This document shows, piece after piece, positions 14,475 to 27,110 of a stretch of 64,000 bases of DNA. Where the stretch lies: positions 18,205,560-18,269,559 of the forward strand of contig OZ022352.1 of NCBI GenBank assembly GCA_963989245.1, given 5' to 3'. The DNA comes from Nansenia antarctica (lineage: Eukaryota > Chordata > Actinopteri > Argentiniformes > Microstomatidae). Every line of letters begins with the position of its first letter. The first letter of the stretch is position 1. The position numbers were made by a program, and so were the translations under genes. The notes under the pieces are model-generated. The model was not told the origin of the DNA. It was given only the letters and a program-made list of their open reading frames with translations, and did no database searches.

Positions 14475-15124
14475 GTAAGTACTAGCAAATCACAGGGGCT
14501 GCACCTATCTACCGTATGATTGATTGCACTTCTTCCACAGAGACAGTTAGCATATGTTGCTAACATTTGATGAACTCCTAATGGATTTCATTCAGCCTCA
14601 TATACTGTAGATGTCTAAGACATCTGGTGCACACATAAGATAGCCCTCGTATTTTAAACCACATTATTGAAAGACTGTAGAACTATGGTGATAATGGCAT
14701 GGATATGGATATGGCAGATCATGTCTCCACTCTTTAGGTTGGAGGACATTATTTCAGTTGACTGCAGAACTCCTTTTCAGAGTGCAGAGGAAGGAGAGGG
14801 TGTCGTAGTTACAGCATTGACACTGAAAGACGAGCTCTAACCCTGGTGCTGAGTTCTGTCAGCGAGCCTTATACTACTATATTTTCAGAGACTGTGTTCA
14901 CGGCACAAGAAACCTCAGGTGGCTTTTAACAAGAGTTTTTTTTCTCTTTGAAAACCAGTCACATAAGCTTTAACCTTCAAAATGGCTCCTGAAAATGACA
15001 ATGTATAGTTGTCACCTGTTCTGTGGGTTTTATCAGACTGATATTCATGTTGTCCTTTTCTTCTCCTTCCACTTACTACCCCCCCACCCCTACCCCTCCC
15101 CCCCCCCCCCCTCTCCTGCTCCAG

Positions 15125-15214
15125 CCCTCAGTGCTCGTCCAGTCGCCCCGACTCCCTGCATTTTTTCTCCAAGTTCGAGTGTGGGAACCTGAGGAAAGCC
15201 GTCCATGTCCGCAG
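15125..15214 (+). CDS. agbl1: AGBL1-like exon, N-domain beta strands
   Basis: The acceptor follows a 50-bp pyrimidine tract (ccccc...ctgctccag); the donor is gtgtgg, a weaker but valid GT site. Encodes SPQCSSSRPDSLHFFSKFE and CGNLRKAVHVRR with the next exon. The FFSKFE.GNLRKA block is highly conserved in CCP1/CCP4 and lies in the N-domain that packs on the catalytic domain. An upstream C homopolymer of more than 10 bases may make this acceptor region length-variable. Confidence 0.88.
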
Positions 15215-15543
15215 GTGTGGTTCTACTCCAAAAGTCAGTCCTGATTTTAGCAGGAAGCCTCCAGGTGCCCCCCCAGGCTCATGGAAACGCTGTATCGGAA
15301 ATCAAACAGTGTCTCTCTCTAAAAACCTCTCGTTATTAGTTACAGAGATGTCACGATGACATGTTTCAGATCAGATCTAAAACGTTTTAGATCATGCAGA
15401 GACCGAAATGTCATTGAATAACCTTTTTGTCGTATTTTGTAGAACAGGTCTTTGTCGAACTGTTACACCGTAGACCAGATCAGTGGCTTCACTTTCCTTT
15501 CACTCTTCTTCCTCTCTCCTCCCCCCCCTCTCTCTCTTCTCAG

Positions 15544-15692
15544 ACATGAATACGATCTGATTCTGAACGCAGACGCCAACTGCGACAACCACCACCAGTG
15601 GTTCTACTTCGAGGTCAGCGGCATGATGGCCAACGTGCCGTATCGCTTCAACATCATCAACTGTGAGAAAGGCAACAGCCAGTTCAACTATG
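15544..15692 (+). CDS. agbl1: AGBL1-like exon, N-domain core
   Basis: Acceptor tctcttctcag, donor gtagga. It encodes HEYDLILNADANCDNHHQ then WFYFEVSGMMANVPYRFN and IINCEKGNSQFNYG. The WFYF.VSGM and FNIINCEK..SQFNYG motifs are near-invariant in CCP N-domains. A CA microsatellite starts about 10 bp after the donor. A short downstream sequence at 15758-15770 repeats the end of the exon (gttcaactatggta), including a GT, so it forms a duplicate of the exon/donor junction separated by the repeat. Confidence 0.93.
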
Positions 15693-15703
15693 GTAGGAAA
15701 CGT

Positions 15704-15716
15704 GCACACACACACG

Positions 15717-15757
<41 letters not shown>
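15704..15757. repeat. (CA)n microsatellite after an exon donor
   Basis: CA dinucleotides with one CATA interruption, starting about 10 bp after the splice donor at 15693. Confidence 0.95.
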
Positions 15758-15759
<2 letters not shown>

Positions 15760-16353
15760 CAACTATGGTAACCCCCACCACTCCAAAGAAAATCACGCAA
15801 AAAGCAACAACCTTGAAACCCGTAAAGATACATAAAGACCACCTCAGTGTGGATAAGCTCTGAGGTAGATGATTGTGAAAACAGATAGGCCCCCTGTGTG
15901 TTGATCTGTTGGGGGGGGGGGCTCTCTCTCCGTAGTGGGGTCCTCAAAGCCTCCCTTCACTGTGTGGTGTCCCTTTAGTCTCCGTCCCCCTGGCTGTGCC
16001 GCTCCCACACAAGGGATCTGATTGATAGTAGCATCAGCCTTGTCCAGTCCATAATACCCATCCTCTCCTCGCCCAGCCTCACCTGCCCTGGCCTTTCCCA
16101 GTTCTAAAGCCCAGCGGTAGGTAGGCCAGGCTACAATGGCACCTCTCTTGATATTGGCTCCATTTCCAAGGACGGAGAAATCGATCAATCTGAAATAGGC
16201 CTAAATACAGTCCCAGGACAAAGAACACAAAAGGCATTTTGAAGTCAGCCAAAAACGTTGTTTTTTCAAAACATTTTTCTCTTAGGCACTTGAATATTGT
16301 ATGTTACTGTATTCCCATCTATTGATTAGGCAAAGCTTATCAATTAATTATAA

Positions 16354-16565
16354 TTTTTTGAAGTTATTTTTTTCTGAGTGGGGCAGTCCCACTCATATTT
16401 GTCTTTTTATTGGACAGGCATAGTGAAGACAGACAGGAAAGTAAGGAGAAGAAGGGAGAGAGGGCATGTCAGCAGGGCATGGGCTGGATTCTAACCCATG
16501 CCGACATGGGCATATGTGTGCACTGTAGACCGCGGTGCTAGACCACTGGACCACCCCAGGCCACA
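16354..16565 (-). mobile_element. tRNA-derived SINE with 18-bp target duplication
   Basis: The identical 18-mer cttatcaattaattataa lies on both sides (16336-16353 and 16566-16583). Read on the minus strand, the element begins tgtggcctggggtggtcca, then gtggtctagcaccgcggtc, which resembles a tRNA with a pol III A box. It has a B-box-like ggttagaatcc about 50 bp later. It ends in an A-rich tail (complement of 16354-16380). The perfect duplication indicates a relatively young insertion. The right edge is only 43 bp from the exon at 16627. Confidence 0.85.
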
Positions 16566-16626
16566 CTTATCAATTAATTATAACACATGGCATGTGCTGT
16601 ACTTACCGGGGGTCTCTCTGTTCCAG

Positions 16627-16714
16627 GGATGCAGCCCGTCCTTTACTCTGTGAGAGAGGCTCTGGAGGGACGACCCCACTGGGTCAGAACCGGGTCTGAA
16701 ATCTGCTACTACAG
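16627..16714 (+). CDS. agbl1: AGBL1-like exon, MQP motif
   Basis: Acceptor gttccag, donor gtgagg. The first two bases complete Gly, then MQPVLYSVREALEGRPHWVR and TGSEICYY. Members of the family have the same NYGMQP.LYSV.EAL...P.W.R.G..ICYY pattern. It links the N-domain to the peptidase domain. A SINE with an 18-bp target duplication ends only 43 bp upstream of this exon. Confidence 0.93.
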
Positions 16715-16889
16715 GTGAGGGAAAGTGAATTTACAAAGACAATGCACATTTGAGGAAACTCATAAGACCAATAGTTCCAGGTTTTGACAATACATGAATA
16801 TTCTTGCATTAGACTTGTAATAGAGGAACATTGTGTAACTCGTAGCTTGAGAAACATATTGTTTATATGTCAGTTATTTGTCCAAACAG

Positions 16890-17022
16890 AAACAACTTCT
16901 GCCCAAGTCAAGGCCAGAGGAACACTTCGTTCTACACTATGACCTTCACCATGACCTTTAAACATGATGAGGATGTCTGCTACCTGGCCTACCACTACCC
17001 CTACACCTACTCTGCCCTGCAG
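16890..17022 (+). CDS. agbl1: AGBL1-like exon, YHYPYTYS motif
   Basis: Acceptor tccaaacag, donor gtagca; ends in phase 0. Encodes RNNFCPSQGQRNTSFYTMTF then KHDEDVCYLAYHYPYTYSAL and Q. The segment DVCYLAYHYPYTY is a signature of CCP enzymes at the boundary with the M14 peptidase fold. A GT microsatellite begins about 13 bp after the donor. Confidence 0.93.
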
Positions 17023-17033
17023 GTAGCATTCCA

Positions 17034-17034
<1 letters not shown>

Positions 17035-17080
<46 letters not shown>

Positions 17081-17124
17081 TGTTTAACCACGCCAGCCTT
17101 GAGGTACTCTTGACATTAACCTTC

Positions 17125-17212
<88 letters not shown>
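17035..17212. repeat. Two (GT)n blocks in a short intron
   Basis: GT tracts at 17035-17078 and 17128-17212 separated by about 50 bp of unique sequence. Both lie in the 264-bp intron between the exons ending at 17022 and starting at 17287, so over half of this intron is repeat. Confidence 0.95.
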
Positions 17213-17213
<1 letters not shown>

Positions 17214-17286
17214 TTGTGCATCATAATTATAGCCTATGCGTCACTGCAGGTTTAGTTAACACACCAGTGGCTCCTCTGTGTTCCAG

Positions 17287-17440
17287 TCTCACCTTCAAGT
17301 CCTGCAGCAATCAGTGGACCCCCGTAAGGTGTTCTTCAGAAAGCAAAGTCTGTGTAACACACTGGCTGGTAACCCCTGTCCTCTGGTCACCATCACTGCC
17401 TGCCCGTCTTCTAAAAGCTGGAAGGACCTACATCAGCTGC
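17287..17440 (+). CDS. agbl1: AGBL1-like exon, start of M14 peptidase domain
   Basis: Acceptor gtgttccag, donor gtgagt. Encodes SHLQVLQQSVDPRKVFFRKQ, then SLCNTLAGNPCPLVTITACP and SSKSWKDLHQL. The L..TL.GN.CPLVTIT block opens the peptidase domain. The exon ends with one base of an Arg codon completed in the next exon. The following intron starts with duplicated GT-repeat blocks. Confidence 0.92.
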
Positions 17441-17452
17441 GTGAGTCTACAC

Positions 17453-17456
<4 letters not shown>

Positions 17457-17490
<34 letters not shown>

Positions 17491-17539
17491 GTATGCACAT
17501 GCATATGTGCCTGGGTGTCAGTGTGTACCTGTGTCAGTA

Positions 17540-17571
<32 letters not shown>

Positions 17572-17626
17572 TGTGTGTAAGTATGCACATGCATACGTGC
17601 CTGGGTGTCAGTGTGTACCTGTGTCA

Positions 17627-17664
<38 letters not shown>
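17457..17664. repeat. GT repeat with a duplicated 90-bp unit
   Basis: Blocks of GT flank the motif gtatgcacatgcatatgtgc followed by ctgggtgtcagtgtgtacct. The same motif starts at 17491 and again at 17581, 90 bp later, with one substitution. The array thus has a higher-order unit of GT plus unique spacer. Confidence 0.9.
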
Positions 17665-19379
<1,715 letters not shown>

Positions 19380-20151
19380 GCATGCTGCTGTGGATGTGTG
19401 TAGAATCCTGAGATAAGAGTAGCTTGATGAGGTAAACAGTTTGGAGACAATGGTCTCAGAATTGAATTGCTCTCTTGTCTATTTGTCAGGTCTTCATTAG
19501 AACAGGTCGCTACCAGAACAGCACAGAAAGGATATTGAGGTTTCCATATATTATGCCATTACATGATATTGTGTTGTGTTAGTGGGTGGAGATTGTTTAC
19601 TATATACTGTAGGTAAGTGGTATCGTTTGGCTTTGTCAAACATGATCACAGTCATTCCATTATGTACCCGAGTAAACAACATAAAAGACCAAATGTAATG
19701 AGAACGATCTGATTTGCGAAAAACAGTCTGGTTTCCACACAGGCATTTACCTTTGTTTTGCTTTTGGGTGTTGAGGAATGTGCCATGTTTGGAATGTGTT
19801 TGTAATAAATTAGCCCTAGTTTGTAATCAATGATCAATAATACATTCTGTATAAACTATACTAGTTTAATATTTCTTAACTAATATTTCCTCCTCTTTTT
19901 GCACCATGCATTCAGTGATGCTCAGTGCAGTATGTCTCTCCTTGTAGTGGAAGAGTCCATCATACTGTTACTTTCCTTTCCATCTATCACAGGCCATTGG
20001 CCTGCTGGTCGAGGTACATTAGGTCAAGATAATGACTAGATATCACATGATCGACTTGGCTCCCAAATCATCTCAACTCCTAGAAAATATACACTGTTAC
20101 CACGGTCAGCATTAACTTAGGAGAGACCAACTTAGGGATTTGATTTGATTT

Positions 20152-20433
<282 letters not shown>

Positions 20434-20819
20434 GTTGCTACAGAAGGCTGAACTCAAATGGAATGTTGCTTTCTAGAGCGTTTGAAATGGGTTCCAATCT
20501 GTGCTCTGGGTTTCAGATATTAATGGAAGTTTTCTGTGGAAGTTTTCCCTTTCGTTATGTAGCTTGATCCAGACACTTATGTCATATCCGTAGCCTACCA
20601 AAATCATATCGATGTTATAACACATTTGTGGAGTAATACAATTCTAACATATTTGTGATGTAATATGATAATGCACTTCTGTTAACCCACATGGTAAATG
20701 TTAAAAACAAGACAGTGTGATTTTGTCGCCCTGACACATCGAAGCTGTCAGAGTCTAAAATGCTGCAACTATTAATGCTGGTACACAAGCCTTCCGATAT
20801 CACATTGTACTGATGCAAT

Positions 20820-21100
20820 CTCTCGCCAGGAAGAGGAGAAAAACAAGTTACCTCCCTTTAGATCGCTTTTGGCCACACTGTCATGCTAAATGAGATTATG
20901 TTTGATAATTAACAGCCTCAGAAACCAGCCTCAGCGCCGATTGCAGTGGAACATTTTTAATTAATAAAATGGAAAAATGAAAGCTGCATTTTCATAAGCT
21001 TCACGGGGGCAAATTCATCTTGTGATTATAAATGGACAACCCTGATTTGTACTAATTAGACCTGATTTGCATATACAGGAAAGGATTACAAAGATTGGTT
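20820..21100. other. Candidate conserved non-coding element
   Basis: Simple-repeat-free AT-rich stretch with homeodomain-like motifs: gataattaacag, ttaattaataaaatgg, tttcataagctt, ctaattagacctgatttgcatat (an octamer-like atttgcat is included). Such composition is usual in vertebrate developmental enhancers. This is inference from composition; no alignment was possible. Confidence 0.35.
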
Positions 21101-21555
21101 TTGATTGCTCCAGGCCTCCTTTGTACTTTGGCTTGTGTGTCTGTCTGAGGCAGCTTGTGGAGAGACTGTAGTGTTTGTCTCACTGGCTGCGTAGTGGCAT
21201 TTAATGGCGGATCGCTTCAATTTAAAGTTTCAGTCACTTTCACTCACAGCTTGTTGCCCTCTCTCACTTCAGCGGCGCCGCACTGAATAACAACCAACAG
21301 GATGTTTTGAGGGCATTCTTGTTGCTGGATCTCTTGTGGAGATGTTGATTATGTTGGTTTCAGAGACTGAAAGTGTCTTGACATATAGTCAAGAGAGATC
21401 TGGTTGTGATGAATGACAGCTGTGTCAGCAGGGGGCATTTGGTTTCCCTTTTACATGACCTTTTAGGTTTTCATATTCCCTTATTATGGACCTAAATGAT
21501 ACGACATCATGGATGGGGTCGCCTAGTCTCCTGGTTTGAGTGCCATAGGAAGATA

Positions 21556-21557
<2 letters not shown>

Positions 21558-21627
<70 letters not shown>

Positions 21628-21650
21628 CCTTTATTTAACCAGGGTAGTCA
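21558..21650. repeat. (TTA)n with retroposon 3' end
   Basis: TTA trinucleotides for 70 bp followed by cctttatttaaccagggtag, a frequent 3' terminus of fish retroposons read from the minus strand. The body of the element beyond is not recognisable. Confidence 0.65.
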
Positions 21651-22551
21651 TATTAGCCTTAGTTATGAAACGTAATGCAGAATGGTAGACAGTCTAGAGT
21701 CTAGTGGGCGCAACACAGACTTTGCAGCATGCATATACAGAATGTCACCATAATAAAGATAAAAACGTGGCTGCAACAATGTCTTTTATCGCTTTTAAAT
21801 TAAAACAAGCCTTATTTCTAAAAATAAAAGCCTAGCTTAACTCTACGTTTCTTAACCAAGTTAGCTACATGAGGACTAAAATAGACATGAAGGGGTTTCT
21901 AATGACAGGTAGACAGCATGTTGGCAATGGGAACCTACAACCCAGACTAGACTCTGAAAGTCTATAAAGGACAATCGATGCTCAGCATCTTGCATTTTGT
22001 CAGTCTTCGTAGCAGTAAAAATAGGTTCACACATAGCAGAAAAATGTTGTTTGTTGAAAAGCAAATGTGTCAGTGTCAGATTGATGACCCTGTAGTGGAG
22101 TGGCTGTAGAGACCCACAGAAACTAAACTATGGTGCTTCATCACCAAGGTGCTCAGCGAGAGAGGACCCTCGATGGAGCTTCAGTCTGCAGCACGACTCT
22201 AGATCCTGTATAGAAGGAGCTGAACACACTGGCTGAGAGTGTGAGTGGCAGGGATAGGATGTGTCCCAATTCTTTATCCTTTTCCCTGAAGTGTGGACTT
22301 ATTCCCCCCCTCTCACTTGGTTATTGTTTTGTATATATGCCTGTTGTTTGGTAAAAAAAAGGGTTGTTTCTGAGTGTGTAGGCTAGAGAGACAACATACC
22401 ATGAAGATATAACAAAGAAACACATAAAGAAAACTGTGCATGAGAAAGATGTATGTACAGGGTTTATTCTATGGCTGCAACAAGAAATACATTTCTTCCA
22501 AACTGTTAAACGTTTGCCTTTGTCTTTGTGCTCTATAGCAGAGCTAGCTCT

Positions 22552-23133
22552 GTGACAGGGTCTGTTCTGATGACAAAGTCCCCAATTAGGGCACGGTCAT
22601 TTTTCAGTTTTTTTTTTGTACAGAATATGAAAGTGCAGCTTTCAAATTATGTGTCATTGAAATCTCAAAATAGTTGAAGAATATATGCTTATTTGAATGT
22701 TGGTACAGCTCAAACCAAATACCTGATAAACTCGCTCTGAATCAAAACAGACGCGTTTGAAACCATCGCGTTGGTAGCTATCTAGCAGCTAAGAAAGAAC
22801 ATCGCTATGAACTAATTGAATGTTTAGCACATCACAACATACTGATAGAACATCAATATGCTCAAAACACATAACTACACATAATTAGATGATCACACAG
22901 TCCTTGCTTTTGAACACGTCCTAAAACTTGTTTGTTTACAAGCCATGTGTCACTAACCCAGTAGACTGAAGCAGGGGGGGCAGACGGGATGCGATACAGT
23001 GAATCCAATTCACAAATGATAAGTATTAAGTGATCCTAAAACTGTTGTTTGTTATATTGAGTGGGGTCTTCAACACATGAACCTTCGAAATATGAAAAAA
23101 AAACAATTGCCGACATGCAGACCTTTTCATGCC
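22552..23133 (+). mobile_element. Non-autonomous DNA element, copy A of an inverted pair
   Basis: Starts gtgacagggtctgttctgat. Its body (ccccaattagggcac..., gaaagtgcagctttcaaatt, gaagaatatatgcttattt, gttggtagctatctagcagc, aattgccgacatgcagacct) recurs in reverse complement at 31336-31920. The right end is cut after gaccttttca. No open frame of note. The termini resemble each other as inverted repeats (gtgacasggtctg), so it looks like a MITE. Confidence 0.75.
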
Positions 23134-23438
23134 TTTAGTTAAATATCTAATCATGGTTGGATGGGGAAGATGTTAGTTCATCCTTATGTTAGTTCAGTGC
23201 TCTGATAGGTAGGAAGACATCCTCTGGAAGTCATCATAATTACTTTGTGAGTACATGCAAGTGGGAGAGAACCACCAGCCTCTTAGGTTTTCTATTGAAG
23301 TCAATACTGTAGGCAGAGGACGTAAAATATCTGTCGTCCGGCTACACCATGGTGCTACCATAGAGGGTGCTGTTGAGACTACTCTAGACCTTCATTGCAC
23401 AATAGTGTGTTTGAATCAGGTATTTGGTGACGTGAATA

Positions 23439-23914
23439 TACACTCACCGAACACTTTATTAGGAACACCTGTACCCCTTCACATTCATTCAGGTGGTGGT
23501 TGCTGTCGACCATGTGCATCCCTTCATGGCCACAATGTACCCATCTTCTAATGGCTACTTCCAGCAGGATAATGCACTTTGCGCATGTCAAAGCAAAAGT
23601 GGTCTCAACCTGGTTTCATGAACATGACAATGAGTTCAGTGTTCTTCAGTGTCCCTCCCAGTCACCGGATCTGAATCCAATAGAACACCTTTGGGATGTG
23701 GTAGAACGGGAGATTCATAGCTTGAAAGTGCACCTGGAAAATGTACAGGAATTGCGTAATGCAGTCATGTCATCATGGACCAGAATCTCAAAGAAATGTT
23801 TCCCTACATCTTGTGGAATCAATGCCATGAAGAATTGAAACTGTTTTGAGAGCGAAGGGAGGTATAGTGCACTGTATAGTGCATAGTGTTCCTAATAAAG
23901 CATTTGTGAGTGTA
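23439..23914 (+). mobile_element. Internally deleted Tc1-like element
   Basis: Left end cactcaccgaacactttatt then aggaacacc; right end ggtgttcc-like cctaataaagcatttgtgag then tg, an inverted repeat flanked by TA. The remnant frame contains QCPSQSPDLNPIEHLWDVV, a conserved C-terminal block of Tc1 transposases with the last catalytic acid region. The N-terminal two thirds are absent. Cannot encode a transposase. Confidence 0.82.
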
Positions 23915-24341
23915 TCTAGTACTGTATAGTTTTTATCAAAAAAGGATACACACAGACACAGAGACACACACTCACACACATTGTATGTGCGTGCGACGTG
24001 CGTACATGCATGTGTGTCTCGCATAAGATCCACATATACAGTATATAGAAACAGTATTTCGATCATCTGAAAAGGAAAAAAAACGGTGATTGGAGGCTGT
24101 TGTAGGATGTTGCCAGCAGGAGGTGAATTTGCTCATATAGCCGGGAAACAGCAGGGGACTGAGGCACAAAGACGTGTTTTTCCAAACCAACTCTCGACGA
24201 GGCTTCCCGTGATAATGAGCGTGTGCAAGAGACACTTCTGTAGTCATGGCAATTGTAGTATTCTTCGGGGGATACGATAATCTACAATCTCGGTTTATTT
24301 TTAATCTTTTCGGGTGAACGTACAAACCTAGTCACTCAAAG

Positions 24342-24342
24342 A

Positions 24343-24436
<94 letters not shown>
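24342..24436. repeat. (GT)n microsatellite
   Basis: Pure GT for about 85 bp after a short imperfect start. Confidence 0.96.
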
Positions 24437-24437
<1 letters not shown>

Positions 24438-25299
24438 AAAGGGCAGCGCGGCGATGAAGGAGGCTGAACCTTTTTTCTTCTTGAATGAGAATATAAACGA
24501 TCCGTTTTCCGAGGCTCAAGCAACCCGCTCTTGCAGGGAATTGAGTTCCATGCTCAGGCTGATGTGTTATTTATCACTCTAATTAGATCTTCTGGACACT
24601 TCCAACTCAAGCCTGCATTCCCTCACATTCACTTTTTGTATCTTCATTTCTTTCAGCCTTGCTATGCATTATGCCCTCTCTCTGAGAATGTATCTTTGTA
24701 GTCAATAGTGGGCACCCTAAAGTACCGCAAAATGATCGTTCTCTATATTATGGTAAATCGATTATTTCTTTTTTTATGAAAACAAATGACTTATTTGTCA
24801 GACCTGATTGCTTATAGGCTCCCTAAGATTCAATTAAACATAGACATTAAATGAAGAGGGTGTAGGGCTGTAGAAAACTCTTCAGTGCATGATCTATGCA
24901 GGAGGCAGGCCTCTTCCCTTCCCCTGGTCCATTGTAGAAACTTTAAGACCAGGACTCATTCACCAATGCGGCTACATTTCATGTGGATGTGTCTCAGATA
25001 GCGTATCCATCATCCTGTTTCTTAAAAATCGATATTTCCACAGGTTACAAGAAAGATTCAAACCGTTGAGATGAGCACCCAGATACATAACTTCTGCATA
25101 ACAGAAATCAGATTATGCAGGTATCTCAGAAAAGGGAATCTGCATTGGACAGAGACCCCTTTGGAGCATAGGGGATATAGAGAGTAAACAATGCTCTCTG
25201 TGAGTGTATAACCCCCCTCCCCCCTCCCCCCTCCCTCATCCCAGATATTAGACAGTGTTGGTTGGTCAGTGAGTAACCCCCACTCTCCCTGTCTCCCAG

Positions 25300-25480
25300 G
25301 TAACCGTCCCTGTGTGGTGCTGACAGCACGCGTGCACCCGGGGGAGAGTAACGCCAGCTTGGTGATGAAGGGGACTCTGGAGTTCCTGTGTAGCAGCGAC
25401 CCCGTGGCCGAGAGCCTCAGAGAGGCCTTCATCTTCAAGATCATCCCCATGCTCAACCCAGACGGGGTCATTAATGGCAC
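25300..25480 (+). CDS. agbl1: AGBL1-like exon with HPGE zinc-binding motif
   Basis: Acceptor gtctcccag, donor gtgagt. Encodes RNRPCVVLTARVHPGESNAS, LVMKGTLEFLCSSDPVAESL and REAFIFKIIPMLNPDGVING. The HPGE motif supplies two zinc ligands of M14 carboxypeptidases: His codon at 25335-25337 and Glu codon at 25344-25346, both intact. PMLNPDGV is the family's active-site-proximal signature. HPGESNAS and FL.SSDPVA favour AGBL1 over AGTPBP1 (HPGETNAS). A 25.9-kb intron follows. Confidence 0.96.
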
Positions 25481-26539
25481 GTGAGTCTGAACCTCTCACA
25501 CACCGACACTGCTCTGCAACCACCCACCCGCGTGACCTTTAGATACACATACCTTGGACCTAAGACGTCAACACTGCACCTAGACCCTGACCCTAGCCTG
25601 GCCTATCATGACCTTTGAAACACCAAGCCTGAGCTCCCGGAAACACCTACACTGACCTCTGGACCCTGACACTAAAGTCACAAACACTAGCAGAGAATCT
25701 CTGAAGTGCCAACACTTCTGAACATGAACTACCTACAGTGCCCTTTGAACTCCGACCCTAACCTGACCCTGCCTCTCTCCATGCTAACCATAGCCATCCC
25801 GATGGGGGCCAGAGGGTATGCAGTGTCAAGTTAGTGTGGGCTATGATATTCTGGCATCAGTGGGGGGGGGCAGAATCCTAATACTGTATGTGGTCTAACT
25901 CCTCCCCCTCTTCTCTGTAATGGGCCTGTTGTAGGTCAAGGGTCAAAACAAAATGAATGTACCGATAAATTGATTTGAATCCTCTAAATATTATGCAAAA
26001 CCACCTAAAACTCATATATATGTTAATGCAGACAGGCAGCATACATGAGGTGTCATAACACTTTGAAATGGAAATCCTGATTCAAACATATGCTCAAAGG
26101 TCACGTTTGCTTTTATCATTTTCTTAACAGATTTAAAGAACACTAAACAGCACTTTACATGAAGCAGAGCGAATATTAGATTAAAGCGTTCTGAATACTG
26201 AGTGCGTGTGTGTGTGTGAGAGAGAGATGTCAAACGGTATGTTAATTTCTCACTTTGTTCATCGAACCACGCTTTCTAAAAGACGACATTAAACCGACAT
26301 AGACCATTGGTCTGTAAATACTTCCTCCACTTGTGTTTTGACAATTCATCTCCCATGGCAACTGATTGCAGTCAAATGTCTGTTCTGCTGTTTGTGGAAA
26401 ACACAAACAAGAGCACTTCTTTGACTGTGCAGTTTCCTGATTTTCTTGTGCTATTTGGAGCTCATGGAGTGTTTTCAGTCTTCAGATATGATAATTGCTG
26501 GGAGTCTGCATAACCAATCTGTGCTAGCCAGCTGTTCTG

Positions 26540-26604
26540 ACCAGGGGCAGAAAGAGAAAGAAAGAAAGAAAGAGAGTGTGTGAGCAAGTATGTGTGAAAT
26601 AGAG

Positions 26605-26635
<31 letters not shown>

Positions 26636-26650
26636 GATTACAAAAAGAGT

Positions 26651-26687
<37 letters not shown>

Positions 26688-26895
26688 AAGAGAGGGTGAT
26701 GATAACAGTGTGCTAGCTGTTTGTATTTTAGCTGGGGACCAAACAGTAGAGGTGAGAACAGAGTCTGTGTGTCTGGAGGGAATTATCAATTTCTCTAGAT
26801 GGAATTCTCTAGATGGAAAGAGAGCTGACTTTTTTTGTCAGCGACCCTTTTTTGCTTGGCTGTTATCTGTCTTATTGCAGAGGGAGAGTGAGAGA

Positions 26896-26931
<36 letters not shown>

Positions 26932-27110
26932 AAGAGAGAGTAAAAGAAAAAGAGAAAGAGAGACAGAAAGAGAGAGTAAAAAGAAAAAAGAGAGAGAGAG
27001 AGAAAGAGGGTGATGACAATGTGCTAGCTGTTCGCATTTAGCTGGGGACCAAACGGTAGAGGTGAGAACAGAGTCTGTGTGTCTGGAGGGAATTATCTAT
27101 TTCTATTCCG
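26540..27110. repeat. GA-rich region with a tandemly duplicated 100-bp segment
   Basis: The sequence gtgctagctgtttgtatttt then agctggggaccaaac, gaacagagtctgtgtgtctg and gagggaattat occurs at 26709-26795 and again at 27022-27100. Each copy follows an imperfect GA/GAAA block (26540-26690, 26880-27010). The local unit is thus about 315 bp, repeated once and diverged by a few bases and small indels. Confidence 0.85.
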
